DNA from: Planctomycetota bacterium
GTDB lineage: Bacteria; Planctomycetota; PUPC01; DSUN01
Length of the DNA: 18,864 bases
NCBI GenBank assembly: GCA_016872875.1
Contig: VGYW01000126.1
Coordinates: 1-18,864 of the forward strand
Reading direction: 5' to 3'
A model generated the notes under the pieces. The model was not told the DNA's origin. It saw nothing but the letters and a program-made list of their open reading frames with translations, and ran no database searches. Below are positions 1 through 6,746 of this stretch, piece after piece. Made by a program: the position numbers and the translations under genes. How positions within the stretch are numbered: the first letter of the stretch is position 1; each line of letters starts with the position of its first letter.

Positions 1-1241
1 CTTTGGGCGCCCACGGGGGTTTGGGGGGCTGCCTCAGACCCCCAATGGGATCGCTGGACGGGGCGAGCCTCATCCGCCGAAGCCCTGCCGCCGCTACTCT
101 CACACCGCCGGACTCCCTCATCCGAAGTCCCGCCGCTCGCCATTGGAGAGCAGGGGAGTGACGATGCGGCGGGGAGGGGGGAGGGCGGGCGGAGGCGGGC
201 GTAGACGAGCGAGGCGGTGATGGGGGTGCCGCGGAAGAACTCGTCGCGCATGAAGGCGTGCCAGATGTTGCGGTCGAGGTAGAGGACGTGTGCGTCGCCG
301 TCGGGGCCGATCCACATGTCGAGGTTGCGGATGTGGCCGGCGGTCTCCTCGCGGCTGGCGATGGTGGCGGGCGGCGCGAAGGGCTCCTTCGCGATGTCAG
401 GCGTCCAGGTGAAGTAGAGGTTGCGGAAATCGTAGTCCCAGTCGCGGCCCGTGACTTTCTTCTTGAACGCCCGCCACGTTGGGTTGGGCTCGACGATGTC
501 GCTGATGGCCATGATGTAGGCTGCGCGGTTGCGGAGTGCGACCTGGGGGTAGCAGCCGCGGCGGGGGAAGCGCACCATCCCCTGGCGGGCCCAGGCGCCG
601 GTGCGGTCGAGGTAGCTCCAGGCCTGGCCCTCGTAGAGCAGGATATTGAGGAGGAGGATTTCGCGGGCCACACGGTCGGCGGCGATGCCGCGGTAGGAGT
701 GCTCGATGAAGGAGTAGGGCTTGTCCCACCTCGGCTTGAGGGCGATGGGCGGCTTTCGCGGGTCGGCGGCGGCGAACTCGAGCAGGTGCGGCTCGCAGGC
801 GTGGCTCGTCCGCCCGTCGGGGGCCTGCCCGGTCTGGCGGACCGCGGGGTTGACCGAGAGGATGATGCGGCCGCCGGGCAGGCGGACGAGGGAGCAGGGC
901 TCGCGCTCATCGTATCTCGCGCCGGCCCGCGCCCGCTCCCAACCGCGTCCCGGCTCGCGCACGAAGAGCTGCCAGCGGGTGTTGCACAGCGGCTTGGCGT
1001 CCTTGCCCGTCTCGGGCGCGGCGGCGAAGACCCGTTCGCCGTCGCGGACGATGGTGGGCGAGCCGTAGCACCACATCGGCCCCGAGCCGTTGTTGGGGTC
1101 CTGATAGGTCGAGATGATCTCCTCGGCAACGGCCTCGATGGACATCGGGGTTGGCTCCTTGCCGCGCGCGGCGCGGGGCCACGCGGCCAGTGCGCCCGCC
1201 GCGCCCAGCCCCAGGAAGCCGCGTCGGCCCATTCTGAGCAT
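1..1241 (-). CDS. Tat-exported BNR/sialidase-like protein (partial, open at left edge)
   Basis: The minus-strand frame from an ATG at 1241 stays open to base 1, about 413 codons. An AGGAG ribosome site lies just upstream (1248-1252). The N-terminus has a twin-arginine signal (GRRGFLGLGAAGALAAW), so Tat export is likely. The mature part has features of BNR-repeat or sialidase-like beta-propellers: a WCYGSPTIVRDGERVFA strand pair, CSLVRLPGGRIILSVNP, and near the end DGDAHVLYLDRNIWHAF. Such proteins usually act on or bind extracellular glycans, but no catalytic residues can be assigned. From about base 185 down to 1 the translation loses protein character (Ser/Pro/Gly-rich), while another minus frame continues IVTPLLSNGERRDFG to a TGA at 118-120. 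A frameshift in the G-run near 166-186, real or a sequencing error, would explain this. The family call is moderate; exact function is unknown. Confidence 0.7.
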   Translation of the reverse strand, partial: MLRMGRRGFLGLGAAGALAAWPRAARGKEPTPMSIEAVAEEIISTYQDPNNGSGPMWCYGSPTIVRDGERVFAAAPETGKDAKPLCNTRWQLFVREPGRGWERARAGARYDEREPCSLVRLPGGRIILSVNPAVRQTGQAPDGRTSHACEPHLLEFAAADPRKPPIALKPRWDKPYSFIEHSYRGIAADRVAREILLLNILLYEGQAWSYLDRTGAWARQGMVRFPRRGCYPQVALRNRAAYIMAISDIVEPNPTWRAFKKKVTGRDWDYDFRNLYFTWTPDIAKEPFAPPATIASREETAGHIRNLDMWIGPDGDAHVLYLDRNIWHAFMRDEFFRGTPITASLVYARLRPPSPLPAASSLPCSPMASGGTSDEGVRRCESSGGRASADEARPVQRSHWGSEAAPQTPVGAQ

Positions 1242-1284
1242 TCCGCTCTCCTAACGCGGCGCTGGCCGCAACCAAAGGGCCGAA

Positions 1285-1322
1285 AATGTTGAATCATGAA
1301 CGGTGAATATTGAATGTTGAAT
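1285..1322. repeat. Short TGAAT/TTGAAT repeat cluster
   Basis: An AT-rich patch in otherwise GC-rich DNA, made of iterated TGAAT and GTTGAAT words (for example TGAATATTGAATGTTGAAT). It lies upstream of the BNR gene. It could include promoter elements, but no clear -35/-10 pair is visible. Confidence 0.4.
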
Positions 1323-1330
1323 TGGGAAGA

Positions 1331-1360
1331 GCACCCTCAAGCGAGGACGCTTGAGGGTGC
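1331..1360. repeat. Perfect 13-bp hairpin
   Basis: The arms GCACCCTCAAGCG and CGCTTGAGGGTGC are perfectly complementary around the 4-base loop AGGA. No T-tract follows on either strand, so an intrinsic terminator is not supported. It sits in the roughly 310-bp gene-free stretch 1242-1555, which otherwise holds only the AT-rich patch at 1285 and the palindrome at 1478. Confidence 0.8.
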
Positions 1361-1477
1361 CACCCACCGGCGCACGAACGCGACGCGGTGACTGAACGCT
1401 CGCGCGCGACATTGCTTTTGCAGAGGTCAACAAGACAATGAGCCTGGGCCGTGGACGACAGGGTGGAGAACCTGTTT

Positions 1478-1530
1478 GTAGTGCGGCCTTTAGGCCGTTC
1501 CCTGGCGGGACGGGCTAAAGCCCGCACTAC
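1478..1530. repeat. GTAGTGCGG palindromic element, copy 1
   Basis: This 53-bp element begins GTAGTGCGGCCTTTAGGCC and ends GGGCTAAAGCCCGCACTAC. The two ends are inverted repeats of each other, each end contains its own small palindrome (GGCCTTTAGGCC, GGGCTAAAGCCC), and the middle can pair as well. Related copies lie at 4955-5002 and, as a half element, at 17538-17562. It lies downstream of the lipoprotein gene fragment. Confidence 0.85.
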
Positions 1531-1555
1531 GAACTTCCTCATTCACTTGGACGCT

Positions 1556-1837
1556 CTACGGCACGAGCTCGTGGAGTTCGTACTTTCCGGGCTTTCGGGG
1601 CTTCTCCTTGGGCGGCTGTTTCGGGGGCGGCTCGCTGGGGGGCTTCGGGGCCGGCTTCTCCGGGGGCTTCTTGGCGGGCTCCACGGACGGCTGCGTGGGG
1701 AGCGGCTGGCCCGACGCCGTGGCCTTCTTCTCCTCGGCGATGCGGGTGGCCCAGTCGTCCTTGCTGATGTCGTAGCCCAGCCAACCCAGGAAGAAGTCGG
1801 CGATCTCGGTGAAGTGGATGTTTCCCATGAGGCCCAC
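1556..1837 (-). pseudogene. 3' part of a broken small lipoprotein gene
   Basis: This frame encodes about 93 residues from a GTG at 1837. It is in the same frame as the lipoprotein segment 1916-2344 and is separated from it only by two TGA codons around a hairpin. Reading upstream of the GTG, after the second TGA (1860-1862), gives LKVVHVGYVG, which joins smoothly to LMGNIHFTEIADFFLGWLGYD. The segment therefore looks like the continuation of the upstream lipoprotein rather than an independent gene. The last 45 residues are rich in Pro and Lys (AKKPPEKPAPKPPSE), like a periplasmic or wall-facing tail, and end LHELVP before TAG at 1556-1558. It could be translated alone from GTG 1837 or ATG 1828, but no convincing ribosome site is visible. 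Function unknown. Confidence 0.6.
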
Positions 1838-1882
1838 GTAGCCTACGTGGACGACCTTGAGTCATGAGAAGCCGACCTGCTT

Positions 1883-1903
1883 GGGTACGCTCCCGGCGTA
1901 CCC
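1883..1903. repeat. Hairpin inside the broken lipoprotein gene
   Basis: Arms GGGTACGC and GCGTACCC, 8 bp each, flank the 5-base loop TCCCG. The hairpin lies in the 80-bp gap between the two same-frame halves of the lipoprotein gene, between the in-frame TGA codons at 1860-1862 and 1916-1918. A second inverted repeat, CCACGTAG/CTACGTGG, lies at 1834-1850. Confidence 0.75.
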
Positions 1904-1915
1904 TGCGCGGCCTCC

Positions 1916-2344
1916 TCACCCGCCGCCCTCGCACTTGTCGCTGCCAGGGAAGAAGAGCCAGGCGATGGGGCCGCGTCGGCGGCGGGCGAGGGTCTCGCGG
2001 TCGTTGAGGTCGAAGGTGCCCCAGCCGCTCACCTCGTAGGCGTAGAGGATGAGGCCGACGTTGCTGTGGTAGTGTCGGAAGACGCCGACCCTGCTGCCCC
2101 CGATGCCTGCGAAGTAGCCGTCCACCGTGCCCCCACCGAGGCCCCCCAGCCCCAGGAGGCAGGCGTAGGCGGAGAGCGAGAGCCGCGGCGTCACCGACAC
2201 CCCGAAGTCCATCATGTCCGCGGTGTCCATCACGCGGTCGCAGGTGTAGACGAAAGCGCCGTGGATGACCGCGCAGCCTGGGGCCGCGAGCAGCGACGCC
2301 GCGGCGAGCAGGAGGGCCGCCGGCCGGACCGCCTGAGGTCGCAT
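1916..2344 (-). CDS. Small lipoprotein, N-terminal part (probably truncated)
   Basis: The ATG at 2344 is preceded by GGAG with 6-base spacing. The 142-residue product starts with a charged N-terminus and the hydrophobic run AALLLAAASLLAAPGC. Cys24 is a candidate lipidation site, although Ala rather than Leu at -3 makes the lipobox imperfect. The body contains AVIHGAFVYTCDRVMDTADM, a Gly-rich stretch with DGYFAGIGGSRVG, and YHSNVGLILYAYEVSGWG, which looks like a small conserved envelope family of unknown function. The reading frame stops at a TGA (1916-1918) just after KCEGGG. The same frame resumes with protein-like sequence 57 bases later (1556-1862), so the natural protein was probably about 260 residues. 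The next gene, rluB, is divergent. Confidence 0.65.
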   Translation of the reverse strand: MRPQAVRPAALLLAAASLLAAPGCAVIHGAFVYTCDRVMDTADMMDFGVSVTPRLSLSAYACLLGLGGLGGGTVDGYFAGIGGSRVGVFRHYHSNVGLILYAYEVSGWGTFDLNDRETLARRRRGPIAWLFFPGSDKCEGGG

Positions 2345-2464
2345 GCACTACTCCAGGGGGAGCATGCTCACACGGGGAGGGGATGTGACGTATTTTACCG
2401 GCTCGGCTGAAAAAGTCAATGCCAATTTGCGAGTTCCGCTCCAAGCCCGGCCAGCTTCCTGGTC

Positions 2465-2565
2465 TTGAACCGTCGTCGTTGTCGTCGTCGTCCTCGTCGT
2501 CGAATCTTCAGGACGGAGGAAGCCAGAGGGCTCGACGACGACGACGAGGACGAGCACGAGTCTGC
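2465..2565. repeat. GTC/GAC-rich imperfect hairpin
   Basis: The left arm (2471-2502) is built of GTC and CCTCGTC words and the right arm (2532-2560) of GACGAC and GAGGACGAG words. They are inverted repeats around a loop of about 30 bases that itself contains CTTC and GAAG. The element fills the middle of the divergent intergenic region between the lipoprotein gene and rluB (2345-2627). It is related in word composition to the elements at 11862-11960 and 15371-15408. Confidence 0.75.
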
Positions 2566-2627
2566 GCCCTTCTTGAAAACCCCCCTGCAATGTAGTAACA
2601 TAGCCGAGACGGGAGACCGCACGGCGC

Positions 2628-3356
2628 ATGGCAGAGGAACGGCTCAACAAGGTGCTCGCCCACGCTGGGCTGGGCTCCCGGCGAAAGTGCGACGAGTTGA
2701 TCGCCCAGGGCCGCGTGACCGTGGACGGCGCGACGGTGACCGACCTGGGCCACAAGGTGGACCCGTGGGCGTGCGACATCCGCTGCGACGGCGAGCGGGT
2801 GCGGGCCGAGGCGCCCGCCTGTTACCTGCTCAACAAGCCGCGCGGCGTGGTCTGCACGTCCGACCCCCGCGAGGGGCGGCCGCGGGCCGTTGACCTGTTG
2901 CCCGGCGAGAGCCGCCGCCTCTACACCATCGGGCGCCTCGACGCCGACAGCCGCGGGCTGATCCTCGTGACCAACGACGGCGAGCTCACCCAGCGGCTCA
3001 CCCACCCGAGGCACCAGGTGCCGAAGGCCTACCGCGCGTGGGTGCGGGGCGCGATGAGCCCTGAGGCTCTCGAGCGGGCCGAGCGCGGCGTCCACCTGGC
3101 CGAGGGCAAGGTGTCGCTCGCGCGCGTGCGGGTGTGCAAGCGGCGCCGCGAGGCCACCGAGCTCGAAGTCGAGCTCCGCCAGGGCGTCAACCGCCAGATA
3201 CGCCGCGTCCTGGCGAAGGTCGGCCACCCTGTGTCCGACCTGCGCCGCGTGGCGATCGGGCCGGTGCGGGATCCCGAGCTGCGCGAGGGCGCCTGGCGGC
3301 GCCTGCGGCCCGACGAGCTCCGCGCCCTCCGCGCCGCCGCAGGGCTTGGAGAGTAG
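2628..3356 (+). CDS. rluB: rRNA pseudouridine synthase, RluB/RsuA family
   Basis: A 242-residue protein that isomerises a uridine in rRNA to pseudouridine. An N-terminal S4 RNA-binding domain (about residues 3-50) starts RLNKVLAHAGLGSRRKCDEL and contains GRVTVDGATV. The catalytic domain follows with LLNKPRGVVCT and the signature GRLDADSRGLIL; Asp105 in GRLD is the expected catalytic nucleophile. The late motif GVNRQIRRVLAKVGHPV is also typical. Length and architecture fit the RsuA/RluB/RluE/RluF group. The exact target (23S U2605-type for RluB or 16S U516-type for RsuA) cannot be decided from sequence alone, so the symbol is the best guess. The ATG lies downstream of the GAC hairpin with a weak ribosome site. 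The next gene begins 67 bp downstream on the same strand. Confidence 0.9.
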   Translation: MAEERLNKVLAHAGLGSRRKCDELIAQGRVTVDGATVTDLGHKVDPWACDIRCDGERVRAEAPACYLLNKPRGVVCTSDPREGRPRAVDLLPGESRRLYTIGRLDADSRGLILVTNDGELTQRLTHPRHQVPKAYRAWVRGAMSPEALERAERGVHLAEGKVSLARVRVCKRRREATELEVELRQGVNRQIRRVLAKVGHPVSDLRRVAIGPVRDPELREGAWRRLRPDELRALRAAAGLGE

Positions 3357-3423
3357 CCCGCGTCTCCGACGCGGACGTTTTCCGCCCCGGAGGGGCGGGC
3401 CACCGACTTAGGAGCGAACGAGG

Positions 3424-4404
3424 GTGAGACGACTTGCCGCGTGTGTCCTCGGTGCCTTCCTGGGGGCCATCGTGCTGGTCCTGGCCGTCCGCGCGCAGGA
3501 GGAGGAGCCCGGCGGCGAGCCGCGAAAGGAGCCGGGGGCCAAAGCTGCTCCAAAGGCCGCGCCCAAGGCGGCCCCGAGGGCCGCGCCGAAAGCCGCGCCC
3601 AAGGTGGCGCCCAAAGCCGCCCCAAAGGCCGCGCCCAAAGGCGCCCCCAAGGCCCGCCCGAAGGGCGCGCCAAAGGGCAAGGGCGAGGAAGGCGAGGAGG
3701 AGGAGGGCGAAGGCGCATCCGTGCTCCTCGACAACGACGCGGTTGTGCTGCGCGACGGCACGCGCATCAGCGGCACCATCCTGTGCGCCGGCCAGGCCGC
3801 CGTCACCATCCTCACCTCCGAAGGCGAGAAGACCATCCCGCGCGAGCAGATCGAGCGGGTCATCCAGAACGCCGACGCCGGCCTGCCCACGAAGTTCCCC
3901 GCCGAGCCCGACGCCCTCGGCGCGCACAAGCACCTGGTGGATGTCTCGGGCGCCCTGCCGCCGCCGCCCAGGAAGGCCCCCGAGCCTAAGGGGCCGGACA
4001 TCGTGACTGCCCTGCCGCCCGCGCCCGCGCCTGCGGCGAAGGCCGCGGAGCCGCCCAAGGCCATCGAGCCGGCCCCGCTCCCCAAGGCACCCGTGCCGCT
4101 TGCGCCGGTGCCGCCTGCCAAGGCGGTGGAGCCCAAGGAGCCGCCGGCCAAAGCGGTCGGCCCGGCGGTTCCGGGCAAAGCGCCCGCCGAGCCCGCCCCG
4201 AAGGTCGCGGCGCCGCGCAAGCAACTGCCCCCCGTCACGTTCCCGAAGACCCAGGCCGAGATTCACGCCCTCCTGGAGAAGCTGCGGGCGGAGGGCACGC
4301 TCAACGACTACCTGGCCGACCCGGCGTTCCGCGACGGCTTCCGCCAGGCGGTCCGCGAAGCCTTCAAGGGCGAGGCCCCGAAGCCCGCGCCCCCAAAGGA
4401 ATGA
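3424..4404 (+). CDS. Exported Ala-Lys-Pro-rich protein with small beta-barrel-like segment
   Basis: The GTG start at 3424 is preceded by AGGAG (3410-3414). The 326-residue protein begins with a signal peptide or N-terminal anchor (LAACVLGAFLGAIVLVLAV). Residues 35-85 are iterated KAAPK units, histone H1-like in composition. A compact domain of about 45 residues follows (AVVLRDGTRISGTIL ... VTILTSEGEKTIPREQIERVI), resembling the SH3- or Sm-like barrels common in exported planctomycete proteins. A second Pro/Ala/Lys linker (residues 180-275) leads to a short helical C-terminus (PKTQAEIHALLEKLRAEG). The low-complexity parts suggest an extended periplasmic or DNA/polyanion-binding region. No enzyme motif is visible. 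The gene follows rluB, possibly in one transcript. Function unknown. Confidence 0.75.
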   Translation: MRRLAACVLGAFLGAIVLVLAVRAQEEEPGGEPRKEPGAKAAPKAAPKAAPRAAPKAAPKVAPKAAPKAAPKGAPKARPKGAPKGKGEEGEEEEGEGASVLLDNDAVVLRDGTRISGTILCAGQAAVTILTSEGEKTIPREQIERVIQNADAGLPTKFPAEPDALGAHKHLVDVSGALPPPPRKAPEPKGPDIVTALPPAPAPAAKAAEPPKAIEPAPLPKAPVPLAPVPPAKAVEPKEPPAKAVGPAVPGKAPAEPAPKVAAPRKQLPPVTFPKTQAEIHALLEKLRAEGTLNDYLADPAFRDGFRQAVREAFKGEAPKPAPPKE

Positions 4405-4520
4405 GCCAGAGTGGGCTAGTGCTCCAAGAGCGGAGGGAGAAGAATGTCACGCGAAGCTACTGTAGATGTCAGGTTCAGCATGCGATCTGGCAGACGGGTG
4501 CTCAATAGGAGTGCTGATTC

Positions 4521-4895
4521 ATGGCCGCCAGCACGGTCCAGTTGTCCTCGGACACCGAGGACCTCCTTGGTGCGCTCAGGTCCGCCGAGGAGGTGCTTAT
4601 CCCCCGGTTGGCGCGCGTCCGTGGCTACCTTCTGCGCTATCCCGACATTCTGGACACAGTTCGCGAGGTAGCAGGGCTGGCTCGCGAGAGGTTCGGCCCG
4701 GAGGCCGAGTTGTCGCTGGAAGTCTACCGCGACCCTGAGTGTCGGGATGAGTACCTGACCCTCTACGTGCGTATGCATAGGTACGGCACAGATATGGTGG
4801 CGGAAATTGATGCGTTGCGCTCAGAGTACGAGGAAGCGATGGCGGACAAGGGTGGTTGGCTCCTGGTGACCACGGATTTCCAGCCGCCGAGATGA
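4521..4895 (+). CDS. Hypothetical protein, 124 residues
   Basis: The ATG at 4521 has an AGGAG ribosome site 8-9 bases upstream. The product is soluble, acidic and mixed alpha/beta, with no signal peptide or membrane segment. It begins with a helical region (DTEDLLGALRSAEEVLIPRL, then VRGYLLRYPDILDTVREVAG), followed by strands ELSLEVYRDPECRDEYLTLY, a helix and a closing strand WLLVTTDF. The phrasing looks like a compact conserved fold, but I cannot name the family. Codon use is less GC-extreme than in the neighbours (TAT, GAT and AGG codons), which may point to more recent acquisition. A GTAGTGCGG palindrome follows 60 bp downstream, separating it from thiC. It could be one half of a two-gene module, but no partner is visible. 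Confidence 0.65.
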   Translation: MAASTVQLSSDTEDLLGALRSAEEVLIPRLARVRGYLLRYPDILDTVREVAGLARERFGPEAELSLEVYRDPECRDEYLTLYVRMHRYGTDMVAEIDALRSEYEEAMADKGGWLLVTTDFQPPR

Positions 4896-4954
4896 GACGA
4901 CACGAGCTCTGGCTGGCCGGGATGGCTCCCGCTCGCACGCGGAGGCCCACGTTC

Positions 4955-5002
4955 GTAGTGCGGGCTTCAGCCCGTCAGACTACGGCCTGAAGGCCGCACT
5001 AC
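4955..5002. repeat. GTAGTGCGG palindromic element, copy 2
   Basis: A 48-bp element whose left half starts GTAGTGCGGGCTTCAGCCC and whose right half ends GGCCTGAAGGCCGCACTAC. The halves are inverted repeats with a 6-base loop, and each half holds a palindrome centred on CTTCAG/CTGAAG. The right half is identical over 21 bases to the half element at 17538. It lies between the hypothetical gene and thiC. No TPP-riboswitch sequence is recognisable in this interval. Confidence 0.85.
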
Positions 5003-5107
5003 AGACAACGCGCCACCCCGAATCGCCCCCATCCTCTGGCCCACGCGCTTCCGTGAACAGAGCGAATCTGGTAGAATAATGCTTTCAGTCGTTTGGAGAC
5101 CGCGGAC

Positions 5108-6391
5108 ATGACCCAGCTTCAGCTTGCCCGCGAGGGCAGGATAAGCGACGAGGTGCGGCGCGCGGCCGAGGCCGAACGGGTGGAGCCCGAGCGGCTCCGC
5201 CAGCTCATCGCCGAAGGCAAAGCGGTGCTGCCGGCCAACCTCCGCCGCGAGCGGAAGCGCCCGGCGGCGGTGGGCCTGGGGCTGCGGACGAAGGTCAACG
5301 CCAATATCGGCACCTCCGCCGATTACGCGGACCTTGCCAGGGAACTCGAAAAGCTGACGGCAGCGGAGGAGGCGGGGGCCGACACGGTGATGGACCTCAG
5401 CACCGGCGGCGACGTCGCGGCCATTCGCCAGGCCATCCTCGACCACGCCAGCGTCCCCGTCGGCACCGTGCCCATCTACGACGCCGCCGTCCAGGCCGTC
5501 CGCGCCCACGGCGCCATCCGCGCCATGACCGCCGAGGGCGTCCTCGGCGCCGTGCGCGCCCACGCCGAGCAGGGAGTTGACTTCGTCACGGTGCACTGCG
5601 GGGTCACGCGGGCGGTGGTGGCGACGCTTTCCGCCCGCGGGCGCCTGTGCGGCATGGTCTCGCGCGGCGGAACCTTCCTCGCCCACTGGATGCAGGCACA
5701 CGGGCAGGAGAACCCGCTCTTCGAGCGCTTCGACGAGGTGCTCGCCATCGCAAGGGAGCACGACGTCACGCTGAGCCTGGGCGACGGGATGCGCCCTGGG
5801 GCCATCGCCGACGCCTTCGACGCCCCACAGGTCCACGAGCTGATGGTGCTGGCCGAGCTGGCCGAGCGCGCACGCAACGCAGGCGTCCAGGTGATGATCG
5901 AGGGGCCGGGCCACGTGCCGCTCCACCAGGTGGAGGCCCAGGTGCGCCTGGAGAAGGAGCTGTGCCAGGGCGCGCCCTTCTACGTCCTCGGCCCGCTCGT
6001 GACCGACATCGCGCCCGGCTACGACCACATCACGTCGGCGATAGGGGGCGCGGTGGCCGCGGCCGCGGGCGCCGACTTCCTCTGCTACGTCACGCCCGCC
6101 GAGCACCTGGGCCTGCCGAGCGCCGAGCAGGTGCGCCAGGGGGTGGTGGCGGCGCGCATCGCCGCACACGCGGCGGACGTTGCCAAGGGCGTGCCCGGCG
6201 CCGCCGAGCGGGACCGCGAGCTCTCGGCCCGGCGGCGGCGGCGCGACTGGGCGGGCCAGCTCGCCCTCTGCCTCGACCCGCGCCTCGCCCGCGCACTGCG
6301 CGAGGGCGCCCGCCCCAGCGACGACGAGACCTGCTCCATGTGCGGCGAGTTCTGCGTCTTCAAGATCGCCGATGAATCCCGGAGGCCATGA
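5108..6391 (+). CDS. thiC: Phosphomethylpyrimidine synthase ThiC (short form)
   Basis: ThiC is a radical SAM enzyme that rearranges aminoimidazole ribotide into the hydroxymethylpyrimidine phosphate of thiamine. The 427-residue product matches the shorter bacterial/archaeal form that lacks the long N-terminal domain. Visible family features are VGLGLRTKVNANIGTS, AGADTVMDLSTGGD, VGTVPIYDA, FVTVHCGVTR, MVSRGGTFLAHWM, LSLGDGMRPG, MIEGPGHVPLHQVE and VTDIAPGYDHITSAIGGA. The C-terminal cluster-binding motif is CSMCGEFC, which is CX2CX3C rather than the textbook CX2CX4C. I chose ATG 5108 because GGAG lies 9 bases upstream; a TTG at 5093 is in frame but overlaps that site. No other thiamine gene is nearby and no TPP riboswitch is visible upstream. 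Confidence 0.95.
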   Translation: MTQLQLAREGRISDEVRRAAEAERVEPERLRQLIAEGKAVLPANLRRERKRPAAVGLGLRTKVNANIGTSADYADLARELEKLTAAEEAGADTVMDLSTGGDVAAIRQAILDHASVPVGTVPIYDAAVQAVRAHGAIRAMTAEGVLGAVRAHAEQGVDFVTVHCGVTRAVVATLSARGRLCGMVSRGGTFLAHWMQAHGQENPLFERFDEVLAIAREHDVTLSLGDGMRPGAIADAFDAPQVHELMVLAELAERARNAGVQVMIEGPGHVPLHQVEAQVRLEKELCQGAPFYVLGPLVTDIAPGYDHITSAIGGAVAAAAGADFLCYVTPAEHLGLPSAEQVRQGVVAARIAAHAADVAKGVPGAAERDRELSARRRRRDWAGQLALCLDPRLARALREGARPSDDETCSMCGEFCVFKIADESRRP

Positions 6392-6460
6392 ATGCACCGC
6401 CTGTGAGAAAGGGACAAGAGGGTCTGCGCGGGTACTTTCCTCAGTCCCGAAGGGACCGCA

Positions 6461-6630
6461 GTAGGTAGCCGGCGGCTTCAGCCGCCGGATCGGGGTCAAC
6501 CCGGACCCAGTCCCGACGGGACGGTAGAACCCCAAGGCGCAGCGGTCCCGCACCCCTTTCTGCCGTCCCTTCAGGACTTCACTGGTTCTTGGCCCGAGTC
6601 CGGCGGCTGAAGCCGCCGGCAACCCACTAC
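6461..6630. repeat. 170-bp nested palindromic element after thiC
   Basis: The outer arms (6461-6489 and 6599-6630) are inverted repeats. Over 22 bases they match perfectly around the word GGCGGCTTCAGCCGCC, which is itself a palindrome, and both end with GTAG/CTAC. Inside are further arms: GTCCCGACGGGACGG (6511 on) pairs imperfectly with CCGTCCCTTCAGGAC (6563 on). Small hairpins lie just outside (CCCGAAGGG near 6447, CTCCCTTCGGGAG near 6632). The CTTCAG core and GTAG ends match the GTAGTGCGG elements, suggesting a larger relative. This fills the gene-free stretch 6392-6746. It could be a structured RNA or a terminator-like barrier. Confidence 0.8.
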
Positions 6631-6746
6631 ACTCCCTTCGGGAGCAAGAGAGCCAGGCGCCCGTGATTCTGCCCCCTTTTGCTGGGGATGCACCGAGGGA
6701 GCCCTGCCAAGCACCAACGGTCGAGTACCAAGTGCCAGAGACCCAG

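Noticed and set aside
258..1292. 344-codon plus-strand open frame opposite the BNR gene
   Set aside because: The minus-strand frame has a ribosome site, a Tat signal and BNR-like strands. The plus frame has only biased Gly/Val/Ala composition.
1860..1918. Selenocysteine or recoded TGA in the lipoprotein gene
   Set aside because: TGA ends several other genes here (thiC, mlaF, mlaD, methyltransferase). The intervening codons encode hairpin sequence, so interruption is the simpler explanation.
4444..4671. 75-codon plus-strand frame overlapping the start of the 124-residue gene
   Set aside because: It overlaps the better supported frame, which has a good ribosome site at 4507, and its sequence is not protein-like.
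4896..5107. TPP riboswitch upstream of thiC
   Set aside because: The conserved CTGAGA and related core words are not visible; the interval holds a GTAGTGCGG palindrome instead.
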